Below, piece by piece: positions 35,896-46,362 of a stretch of DNA of 64,000 nucleotides. Each line of letters starts with the position of its first letter. Within the stretch, counting starts at the first letter, position 1. Below the pieces are notes generated by a model, which saw only the letters and a list, made by a program, of their open reading frames with translations, searched no databases and was not told where the DNA came from. The DNA comes from Hydractinia symbiolongicarpus (lineage: Eukaryota; Cnidaria; Hydrozoa; Anthoathecata; Hydractiniidae). The stretch covers positions 11,713,001 to 11,777,000 of the forward strand of contig NC_079875.1 in NCBI RefSeq assembly GCF_029227915.1, read 5' to 3'. The translations under genes were made by a program, and so were the position numbers.

Positions 35896-38370
35896 CTAAA
35901 TCCAGAATCGTAAAGAATCCCAATGTGATAAGGTCGGTGAATTTTTAGAAAGTTTCGCCGACAACAAATCCTCAAGCTTGCAGTTTTCGGATGGAATTTT
36001 TGAATTTAACGACTTTAAAATTTCTTCGTTCAAACATTTTAGGGATTTCTGGTCCTTACCATTAGGACATGTTATAATATCATTATTTTTATTGGCGCAA
36101 GTGCGTCCATGGATCCCTAAAAAATGCTGCGTTGTGTTTAATTGAGTGGGAAACGCAGGTTCCGTGATATCTATAACCGGCGATAAACCAGAAAAGTACG
36201 AGGTCTCTTGTTGAATACAATTATACGAGTCATTTGAGGTATATATATCTATGGATGGTATTTCGTTGTTATTTTCGTGATATTTTCGCTCGCAAACACC
36301 AGGATCTCGATACGGTTCGTCTAAGATTTCTTCCCTGCTCATTGCGTCTCGCAATGAAGGCAAACAAATGTCTTTTGAGTATGAAATGCAACTTTCTATA
36401 GACGTGTTAGCGTTTGAACTGTGATGATCCGAGCTGTCTGTTTCTTCTCCGCGCGAGTTCAAACGAACGTCTGACGGTGAAGGATTGATCGTCAGGGAAA
36501 GCATATCTGAGGTAAACGTTTCATCAAAATCTTTGAATAAACTTTCTTCTGAAGAATGATAAGATTTTTTTTCGAATACGTGGAGGCACGAATTTCTTAA
36601 AATTTTTCGTTTTAAAATTTTAAGTGGTAAATTATCGATTTCGTGTTCGACAAAAAACGGTTGGTCGCATATCGGCTCATCTTGGGGATCGTGTAATTCG
36701 CTGAAAAACGGGTGATTCAAGGCTTCCTCTGCAGTCAATCTTTCAGACGGATTTATACGTAACATTTTATTCAGAAGGTCGATAACTAAAAAAATATAGG
36801 ATTTTTTAAAGTTATGCACATCTAAGAGGAGTCGCTGGTAAAGAGAAAAGTTTTTTTGGAAAACATTTTTATTTTTGAGTTTGTTTGTTTTATAAATTAA
36901 GTTGATGGATTTTAAAACTGGTTTAAAACTTGATACAAAAAAGAACACAAGTTTTGAACACAGTGAGAAGTGTTAAGAAAGAGTTGACTCATCACATCGG
37001 AAAAATAGTTTTTATGTGATAAGAAAAACCAGCTGTTTTGTGTGGATGGTTCATTGTAGAAACGTGACCAGGTGGTTGGGAACAAAATTTGAATCATAAA
37101 TAGGGAATCACCTTTGGGTTGATGTTACCAAAACAACAGAGAAACAAGTTTTAAGAAATGTTTTGACCCGATACGGTAAAACGAAGCTTAAAATTTTAAG
37201 GTGTTTAAATAAATATTTTGAGGACTTTTTTATAAAATATTGAAAAATACAAAAAAATAAAAAATTAAAATCTTATTTTTAGATGACTTTGTGAAACAAG
37301 TTTTACATAAGTAATTTTATGATAGAAACTTCTGAATGGACGCTTCGTGCTAACATGAATGTGGTTATAAAAATGGGTACTCTTGTGAAATTTTTATAAC
37401 TACATCTTTTAAATAACTTATCTGAATTTCTTTATTGCGAAACTACCGGCTTTTTTGACATGCTGTATGAAACATGATAAATATACTAAGAAATATCAAC
37501 ATTAATAAAGTGTAAGCATTTACCTTCTGGGGGAAGACCATCAAAAATGTGTTCCGGGAAAGATGCTTCTTGCTCATAAAAACTTTCTATATTGAGTCCA
37601 AAACTTTCACATATGACATTTATTTGATCAAGATCGTTTTTCCCTGGAAACATAACTTTTCCTAACAACATTTCACCAAAAACACAACCAGCACTCCATA
37701 TATCAATTGGATAAGAATAATTTCCTAAGTTTATCATCACCTCTGGAGCCCTGTAATATCGTGTTGAGACCACAGCAGTTAAGTAGCCTTTATGGTCATA
37801 CCGTTTATCGAACACTCTAGCTAAACCATAGTCCCCAATTTTTAAAGTTAGATCATCTGCTTTAACGAACATATTTCCCGGTTTTATATCTCTGTGTACC
37901 ACATTTGCTGAATGAATATACTTTAGTCCTCTTAATAACTGATATAAAAATAGTTTGCATGTTTCTAACGATAACTTTCCATTTCTCTCGATTACTTTAT
38001 GTAGATCAGTGTCCAGTAGTTCCTCAACAACATACACAGCATCTAAATCTTTAAAATTTTCCATGGAAGGGTCCTCAATAGCTGTTCCACTGGAGTCAGT
38101 TATTTTTAAAGTTTTTACAAGATTTTCATGTTTAAAACGCTTTAGTAATCGCAACTCTCTAAGAGCCACACGACAATGGCCTTTGCCAACTAAGGATAGT
38201 CGTTTTAAAGCTACTGCTAAATTTTCCTTGTCGGGAATTGAAGTTACCGATAAAGATTTATCCACACCAGATAAAACAACACCGCCTCCACCACCAGCGA
38301 TAACTTTAAGATCAGAAAAGTTTGAACTCAAAGAGCTTAGAGTACGTAACTTCTCGCACTTTAAGGGCAT
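35896..38370 (-). CDS. ERK3/ERK4-like atypical MAP kinase (MAPK6/MAPK4 family)
   Basis: Two exons, 38370-37524 and 36785-35896, join in frame (1737 nt, 578 aa). Visible are a glycine-rich loop (residues 24-30), Lys56 (VALK), Glu72, HRD Asp159 (VVHRDIKPGN), DYG Asp178, and APE at 206-208. The segment YQLLRGLKYIHSAN and the C-terminal extension (QDEPICDQPFFVEHEIDNL) fit ERK3/4, whose tail carries the FRIEDE-type MK5 docking motif; here it reads FFVEHE. The activation loop reads KGYLTAVVSTRYYRAPE: neither TEY nor the SEG of vertebrate ERK3/4, but with Thr196 in the SEG serine position and with canonical APE where vertebrate ERK3/4 have SPR. The catalytic set is intact, so it should be active. 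The tail (about 250 aa) is Ser-rich and probably disordered. The segment between VICESFGLN and VIDLLNKML is short for a MAPK, so a small missed exon in the intron is possible. Confidence 0.85.
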
Positions 38371-38487
38371 AATTCTTTGTAGTTTTCTCCGTGTGTTTAA
38401 GGATTATTTTACTAACTAGAATATACCACCCAGCTCACTATCTGCAAACCTCTACTGTACTTTGAAACTTTATTTCACCGGCTTTTT

Positions 38488-38495
38488 TATTTATA
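38488..38495 (-). promoter_or_regulatory. Candidate TATA box of the ERK3/4-like gene
   Basis: TATAAATA on the minus strand lies about 118 bases before the ATG. It would give a 5' UTR of about 90 bases. The AT-rich background makes chance occurrence possible. Confidence 0.35.
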
Positions 38496-41400
38496 AAGCG
38501 AACAGCTTTGTTTTTCTTTGCGCCGGCATAATGCTGCAATTTGATTGGCTTAAAATTAAATGCGTCAAATAATTGATCTTATTCTGAAGGTTTTCATTGG
38601 TTAAAATTCAACACAGTCATGAATGAAAAACGCTCTAGGAATTCAATCAACATAATTAAAATATATACGGGGGGTTAATAAGTAGTGCAAAACTAACATT
38701 AACTAGCTACTTTATTTTTAAAGTTTATGAAAACGCTCTCTTAACGCTAAAGTTTATTATAATATTTTCTACGAAACGTATTATTTAATTGACATACATT
38801 TTGAGTTAAAAATTTAAACTTTGTTAATTATAACCCCCGTTAACTTGTTAAAATTATCCACAAAGCATAAACGGCGGGAAAGAAAAAACAACAACAACAA
38901 ACATGGAAGGGAAATGCAAGTTTAAACTTTTATGTTTCGTCGACAAATATAAAGTTGTGTTTTCGTTTTTAACTGATTCTTTGGAATGATTATAAAAGGC
39001 GAAAAAAAATTTCGGTTTCGGTTACACATGAATGTTAAAAGCAGTAGAGCGTGAATCAATCAATCACGAATTTAGAAAACAGAATTGTTCAAGTTGTTAA
39101 AGATTTCCGCTTAGCTAACTAGGTAGAAAATTGGTACGTTGTGGCATTAGATTATTTAGCTTTAATCCGTTCGTGACACACACAAAAAACAAAGCTTGAC
39201 GCTCAAGAGTGCCAAACTATGTGTTGCGCTTGAAATGGACACATAACTGCTTACGCACATGGGAAGCAAACCCCCTCATATTTTTTATCATTCTCAGAAA
39301 ACATGCGAAAGTAATTTTAATTAATTGTTTCGTCGAAGGTTTATTACTATTTTATTGCTGTCTCTGTAATACATTTTTATAATTACACCTCGTTTTTTTT
39401 AAAAAAGAGAAGAAAAATAAGGCAAGGAGAAATGGCTAACAAAAAAATATAAGAACACAGAAACCCTTAGTCGTAGTCATGCCTTTTTAATTAGCATTCT
39501 TGTCCAAATTCCGAATTATTAAATCAGACCTTTAGCGTATTTGCACCAAATTGTTAACTTTGTCTCCATAACTTCTTCTAGCTCAGCCAAGTATTGTGGC
39601 TGTGTTTATGAAGTAAAAAAACACTGGGGATGAAGTTGTCTGATGTGTTGTAACACATGGATCTTGCATTATTTTGCGATTTATAATTGTGCCCGGAATG
39701 AAACCCCACACTCTAAATATAGATGTTTTTTTAAGTTTTATGACGTCACCACATTATGAAGAAAGCTTTTCTTCTTTTATTCATAAACTTCCTTCTGTTT
39801 AATTTTTTATCTGTTACGTTGTAGGAGATCTTTCTTTTCCCCATCTTCCCCGGTATTAACAAAAGTTAGAAACCATTAATTTTAGTCCACAGTGAGAGAG
39901 ATGATTCCATTTTTTTTTACATATCAGTTTTATCAAATCTTTCTCATGTCGAAAACAGCTGACGGCTCTAGATATTCATACTGGCAGGTGAATATTTTCC
40001 ATGATTCATAGTCCCCTTCCCTCTACTAACAAAAAGATGATTTTACGTGTTTAAATGAATTTTATTTAAAACAAAAAATAATATAAAGAGGAATAAAGAA
40101 GTGAGTCATTAATTAAGTTGGTGACAATAGTCCTCCGTTGAGATTCGTCATTGCCATTGTTAAACTCGCCGTCGACATAACTCTCGTAAATGGAATTCTA
40201 AGTATGAATAATTAGCTCTACATGTGACACTTTATAATCAAAATGTCAAAATGAAATAAAATGAATATATCCAGTCCTTCTTTCAAATATTATTTAAGAT
40301 TTTATAATTGTGTATTATATAAACAAATAGTAAGTGTTAAGAAAGATATGATTGCCAAGGAATGTCCGTTTTGTGCCAATTCATCTTTCTATTGTTCTGT
40401 CATGTGTGACCGAAGTTTGCTCTTGAACTTATATATGTGTGGTCCAATTTTTTAATTTTCTTTTAATTTGGAAACAATTTCACAGCTCGTCGTTGTAGTC
40501 GAGGATTTGTTCACACGTTGTTTCAGTTTTTTGTTTGTTTTATAAAAAGAAGCCATATAAGAACAACGAGGAATTTCTCCACCAAAACATCGAATTAAGG
40601 ACATTTTGGGATTTAAACTTACACCTTCTATTTGCAAATATTTAAGGAAAATTTCCACGTTTATCATTTTGTCATTTGCAGAAGCGTGTTAACATAATAT
40701 CGAATGTATCTCCTTTGCCTCCAGGATGCCTAGGACTGTCAAATACTTTAGCAAGACAAGTATACAACACTTAGCTATCGTTAATGTCCTGAAACCACTG
40801 AACTCCTGATGTTTAAAACTGTTTGAAATCATTAAAAAACCATTTTTTACGCGAATATTGGGGCAAATGTTATGATATCTTTCTGTGTGCGAAAATGCGG
40901 TCCTGGTTAAACTAAATAAATGCCGCGTCACTAGAATAATTGTTACTGTGTATTCACCAGACCAGATAACAGTCGTGTCCTAAAATTATTTTCGCGTTTT
41001 TGAAAAAAAAGTTAAAACATGGAAAAGTCATTTATTAGTCATCGTATAAGATCGAACTGTATGAGAACACTTTGTTTAAAACACTTTCCAAAATGTCGGG
41101 TAGCTCTTGAAAAACAATGTTTTGTCAATATTATTTTTATGTCTTGAGGGGTGTCCAGTGTTTTCGAACCATCATAGACAGATATGCAAACATCACAAAC
41201 GTTTTCAACAGGGCGGAAATACTTCTTTAACTATGAAGTGACCATGTCGTTACTATTCTATCTTTGTTGTGGATAAGGTTGAATTTCGCTTTTGTTTGTT
41301 TTTTATATTAGAAAATTCTGTTGCTTGTCAACGAAGTGAAAAACGGTGAATCAGACCAGCAAAGGATACAAAGGCAAACAAGACCCTTCTCTTTTTCACC

Positions 41401-42402
41401 GGAGCATAATGGGAGCTCTAAGTAGAAATTATTATTTTTATTGCACGGGTGGAGAGCGACATGGCTTGCGATGAATAAATATTTCGCCATGATATTTCGG
41501 CGGTAATGAAAAGGTTAGCATATTAGTATGTTATCAAACATGGCAAAATTAAAAACAAACAGAAATTATGAATCAAATCCTAATATTTGCTTGTAATCTT
41601 TTGTCGCTTCTTCGATTATTCACTGTTTCATAAACTTTCACCATAGCGTGTTTCTCGTACAATAGGAATAAATTACAAAAATCTACAAAAACAACAATGT
41701 TAACGACACCGAAGTATACCTAGGTCAAGAAACAAAACTACGATATATTCGCAGAAAAGAAGAATATCACACACATGACCTCGAATACATGTTTCTTTAT
41801 AAGAAACTCAAGCATTTTGGTGGAGCCTGGAGTTTCTTAAAACTTAATAAATTGACCCTCGTATGTTTCTTAATTTTTTTTTATTTGACCTTGAAAAACA
41901 TTTTATTTACAAGGCCTTTTTGATGTATGGACTATGGCTTCGTTATATATAAACAAAATTTACTATTTTTTTGTTACATATGAAAGTTTCTTAAAGTTGG
42001 AGATTTCCCAGCCTGCCAAAGTTTCTTAAAAGTTTCTTAAAATTTAGCCTTTCTGAGCCTAAGATTTCTGATAAACTAGGTTCTTATATGAAAAAAAAAA
42101 CGTGTAAGTTAAAACTGTTTTGAAAATATATAGTAAATTTATATCGGCATGAAAAGCAAGCCAAAGATACCCTACATCCCAGGATCTTTAATGATAGGAA
42201 GCTTTCTGGTCGGGTAAGACAAAAAAGCCCTAGTGAGGGTGTCTTTTTGTTTTTTCATGTTGCGTTGTCTTCGACATCAAAAAAAAAAAAAAAAAAAACA
42301 ACCTGTGATGAGGTTGAATTCTATTGTCTATGTCTATTCTATGTCACCGCCTGCACATACGCAAAATTTTTCTCCTGAGCAGAGCGTGTTGACATAAAAA
42401 TA

Positions 42403-42444
42403 ACATATAAAATAAACAATTACCAAATTGTTTATTTTATATGT
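42403..42444. repeat. Perfect 18-bp inverted repeat
   Basis: Arms 42403-42420 and 42427-42444 (ATTGTTTATTTTATATGT and its complement) are exact, with a 6-base loop TACCAA. The AT-rich arms could be a small foldback element. Confidence 0.85.
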
Positions 42445-44416
42445 TTGTTAGATCTTTGCTCACACCTTGATTTCGCTTTCAGCAGGGTTTTGTAACAATT
42501 CTAGAAGTCGGATTAAATCATATGGTTTTATCTGATGATACTTTTCACTGCGACGGGTTGCATTTCCCCAAGTTTACATACCTTAACGGACAAAAAAATT
42601 TATGTTGGAGAAAAATGGCGGAATTTTTCAAAAATTTTGTCCGCCTGGATTAGAAGAGTTTCTTAAAATTATGTGTTGAGGTGACTTATTTTAACGTCTT
42701 TCATAGAAAAGATTTCTTTAAAAGATGACGAATATTTTGTCTGACGACGGAAATATGGTCCAGCATTTGTCTGATAAAGTAGACATTTCTAATTTAAAAT
42801 ATCTGAAACCAATATCAACCGCAGGGCTTTTTTCCTTCTGTTTTTATTTCGCGTCCTGGTATACAAAGGGACGAAGAGCTCTGGCGTTAAGGTTGTTCTG
42901 AACATAGAGATATCATTATTATAATATCTCTATGATCTGAATGTTTCCGAGAAACACATTCTCTACATCTTCTCTATCCTCTTAGATGCCACTTGTTTTT
43001 CCGTAAGTTTTAAGTACATCTTATATTTGCGAATTTTTGGCATTTCGGTACACATTTTTTTGCTAATTTTCAATAATATGCGTTAAGAAATGACTGAAGT
43101 AGCTCATATAGATGTTCTTTGGTGAATTCTTAGCTTCATTCTTTTAAAAACTGTGTCATTCAGTCTTGCGAAATTAACAAACAAACAAAGTCATATTGAC
43201 TCAAATTACCCCCGGCGAACCAGTTGTTGAGGAAGCGCACACATGCTTCGATGTTTCAAAATCGAGCATGGAATTCGCGCGCAAACGAAACACTTGGCAC
43301 GTTAATTTCACATGTAAGAAAAATGTTGCTACATGGTCCCATGTGTCGTGACTCAGACATGTTTATTTTTAAAACATTAGAACACGAGTTGGACATGCTT
43401 CTCGCTATTGTCTTTAGATGTCAATGTAAATGATTGAGTAACCCTTTCTTTGTGCCGGTTCCTGGATAATTTCATTTAGAATGAAGATTGGAATACCTTA
43501 ATATCCGATCCGTAGGAGTACAAAGTCCGCTTTGTTGAGCAACAAGGCCATTAAGCTTAAATTAGATCGGTTAGTTCTTTAAAATGAAACAATGGGAGAA
43601 CTGATTACTTTATAATGCGTGTTATTTATTTACGATATTTTAAGGTTGTGACATCGCATCGCTTTGACCTCTTTTGTAATATTTCCTTAAACATATCCAG
43701 TAAAGCTAAGAATTACGGTGTAACGCAATTAAAGGGATTTTTTTTTCCTTGTACTCCTGCTACCGGTATTTTTCTGTTTTATTTATAGAAAACAAAAATA
43801 CGGCCTCGGAACAAAGTCGTGTTGTATCAGCATTATACTTCACCGTCGTCCCCAGGATGTTTTGTCTTTTTGATTTGAGACAAAAAAAACCCTGGGGAAG
43901 AAGGTGCATTCTATTTCAGTCTATGACTTCCTACTAAACTGACCTTGTATTTCAAAATAATTGTTGACTGTCTGAGTTTTCTACCCCTTTAATTACGTCG
44001 TCTAGACGGGATTTTGTTAGACTAAATAGTTTACTCAGATCCCTCATTATACGTTTAAATTTCACAAAGAGACCAAGCAACCTCGTGTCAAGAGCATTTT
44101 CATATTATAAAGGAAATGAAGGCTCGGGGTTAAACACCCCAGGGAACAAAGATGGAAACCTGGAGAAGGGTCTAGCTTTGAAATTGTTTTATCTACCGCA
44201 ATTTTGGTTCCACATTTTTTTTAATCAGTTTCTTAGACAAGTTAATTTTAGGCGCGTGTGTTGAGTTTAGTAAACAAATCAGTGGTTAATTAAAGTTTTT
44301 GCTTCATTAAAGTATTTTTAGTTAGAAATTACGAAATTTTATAAATTGTATAATGACTTATTTTTTTTTCTGACTTTGCAAAAAACCCATATATCTTCTC
44401 TAGCCCTATGTCTTAT

Positions 44417-44450
44417 CTTGGAGGAAAGAATACGTATTGTTTCCTCCAAG
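44417..44450. repeat. 34-bp near-perfect palindrome
   Basis: CTTGGAGGAAAGAATACG and its complement meet at TACGTA with no loop and one mismatched pair. It sits at the edge of an unrecognised segment (44340-44960) whose base composition is less AT-biased than its surroundings. Confidence 0.85.
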
Positions 44451-45588
44451 GTCTTATATTTGGGTGTTCTAGGTATCAAGTTTACTATAATTGTTGGTCT
44501 TACTTTAAGGCTTTCAATAGTCAAAATATAGAGAGAAACTTCGCTCCTCAACTTTTTGTGGCCCTCCCAGATTACATTCCGCGACGCGATCCCCTGTATT
44601 TTACATGATTTTGTATTCAAGAAGTTACAAGACTACTTAGGGGTTTATTACATGGTCCCCATTCTCAATCCAAGAGCTCTTTCAGATAAACTTTGAGAGA
44701 GCTCTGACAGACCCTGCCTTCTTTCAAAACTTCATAAATTCAAAATTAAGGTTATATGATAAGTCGGGAAGAAATTCACTTCAAGGCGAAATTTCATTCC
44801 TGCAGATGCTTGCACAGATCCCGGATTACCAGTACGAATATTCTCCATATAACCGCTTTCTTAATTCTGGAAGAAATATGACTCCTATTTATGGTCAGAG
44901 AGCCATTCTAGAAATTTTGACCAAAGATTGACGCCGCAACAAGAAATTCAACAACAGTGCTGTAAAAAATCGTTTTAAATGACTCCCAAGAGTTTGTTGC
45001 CTGCTGGCAAAGCCGCTAGCGCTTTTTTAACAGATTTAAAAAAAGCATGATCCCTTGTGGGCGAGGTTTAGTTTCCTTGGTGTCATACATCATGAAATGA
45101 CGATGCAACTTCCTCCTTTTACAGACAAGTTTTTATTTTCGCTCAAAAGCTTAACAAGAAGGAACTTTAATTCGATAACACAGCTTCCATAAAAGTAAAC
45201 AAACGTGATTCTAAGAAAGCTACATAAAACAGAATTAAATCTTTTCCTCGGACCTCTAACGTGCGAGAAGCCGTTATTGGAACGAGTTTGTACGATTTTC
45301 GTCACATGTTGTTGATGGATGGAGATCATGAATTTTCAAAACGAGGAAAATTTAAAACACGGAAAAATTCACGGTGTTTCAAGTTCCTTTTTTCAACTTT
45401 TCAAAACAATCCTAGAGAACGAAAAAACCTAAGTCGACTTAAAGGTCAAAAATTTTAGAAAGTTAATGACGTGATTTTCCAGGAATAAACAATAATTATA
45501 CCAATAATCAATTTTTTAAACCAAGAAAATTTATAAAATTTTAGAACTTCTAATGGATAAGAACCTTTACACATGAACATCTCTCAAC

Positions 45589-45661
45589 GGTTTCGTAGTG
45601 TAGTGGTTATCACGTGCGCTTCACACGCGCAAGGTCCCCGGTTCGAGCCCGGGCGGAACCA
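45589..45661 (+). tRNA. tRNA-Val (anticodon CAC)
   Basis: A 73-nt cloverleaf. Acceptor GGTTTCG pairs with CGGAACC (one T-G pair); the D arm reads GTGTAGTGGTTATCAC (A box); the anticodon stem TGCGC/GCGCA encloses loop TTCACAC with anticodon CAC; the T arm CCCGG-TTCGAGC-CCGGG gives the B box GGTTCGAGCC; the discriminator is A. A T-rich Pol III stop follows (TTTT at 45664, then a long T run). No intron, no encoded CCA. Confidence 0.97.
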
Positions 45662-45857
45662 GAGTTTTAGTTTTTTTTTTTTAAAAAAAGAAAGAATTGT
45701 AGTATAAAAAAATAATATACAAACTATTTGATAAGAGTAAGCAAATTCTAGCCAGATTGGTCAATACACCTATTGTTTTTAACCTGAAAATCCGGCCTGA
45801 TGTTCTTATAAAACAAATTCTTATTTAAGGAAAAACGTGAACAGTGACGGGCTGATA

Positions 45858-46209
45858 AATACACCTTTACGATAATTCAGGAAAAACTTCATCGCAGCTT
45901 ATTTAGCGATCGGAGGAGGTAAACATCACACTTTTATAAGAGATTATTAAGGAGAAAACACGTTTTTTCGTGAGAACTTTTCTTGCCGCGTTTTGTTTTT
46001 AATGAAAAGTACACATAAGTTGTATCTTATTATTATTAACGTTTCCTGAAAATTTGAAAGAATTTGATCGACGGAAGTTAAAAAACTGGAGGAAACACGC
46101 TTTCGTCTCTCTCATAAAAACACGACTTTTACCTCCTTTTTTCCGATATTGTAAAACGATGGAGAGCCGTAGGAACGCATGTACAATTGAATTATCGTAA
46201 AGGTGTATT
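45858..46209. mobile_element. Element bounded by a perfect 21-bp inverted repeat, between two tRNA genes
   Basis: Bases 45858-45878 (AATACACCTTTACGATAATT plus C) recur as an exact reverse complement at 46189-46209. The 352-bp segment has no ORF. A related CAATACACCT word at 45762-45771 could mark a further outer end. No target site duplication was clear. It fits a MITE-like or foldback element inserted between the tRNA-Val genes. Confidence 0.6.
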
Positions 46210-46289
46210 GATTTAAAGAGTAAGGTTGAGATGGAGAATAATATTCTTTTGAAATGTTAGTATTTAATGACACTATTTTGACAAAACAA

Positions 46290-46362
46290 GGTTCCGTAGT
46301 GTAGTGGTTATCACGTTCGCTTTACACGCGAAAGGTCCCCGGTTCGAGCCCGGGCGGAACCA
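46290..46362 (+). tRNA. tRNA-Val (anticodon TAC)
   Basis: A 73-nt cloverleaf. Acceptor GGTTCCG pairs perfectly with CGGAACC; the D arm is identical to that of the tRNA at 45589; the anticodon stem TTCGC/GCGAA encloses loop TTTACAC with anticodon TAC; T arm CCCGG-TTCGAGC-CCGGG; discriminator A. A short TTTT follows at 46366. No intron. It differs from its neighbour mainly in the anticodon arm. Confidence 0.97.

Larger units (their letters stand above)
38371..45588. other. Gene-poor region between the ERK3/4-like gene and tRNA-Val
   Basis: About 7 kb without a recognised gene. It should hold the kinase promoter at its left end. It contains the palindromes at 42403-42444 and 44417-44450, a 19-base A run near 42279-42298, and repeated GTTTCTTAAA words at about 41820-42050. 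Short ORFs show no known domains. Confidence 0.5.

Noticed and set aside
42903-42934. Short hairpin CATAGAGATAT...ATATCTCTATG
   Set aside because: Eleven-bp AT-rich arms are expected by chance in a window of this size and composition.
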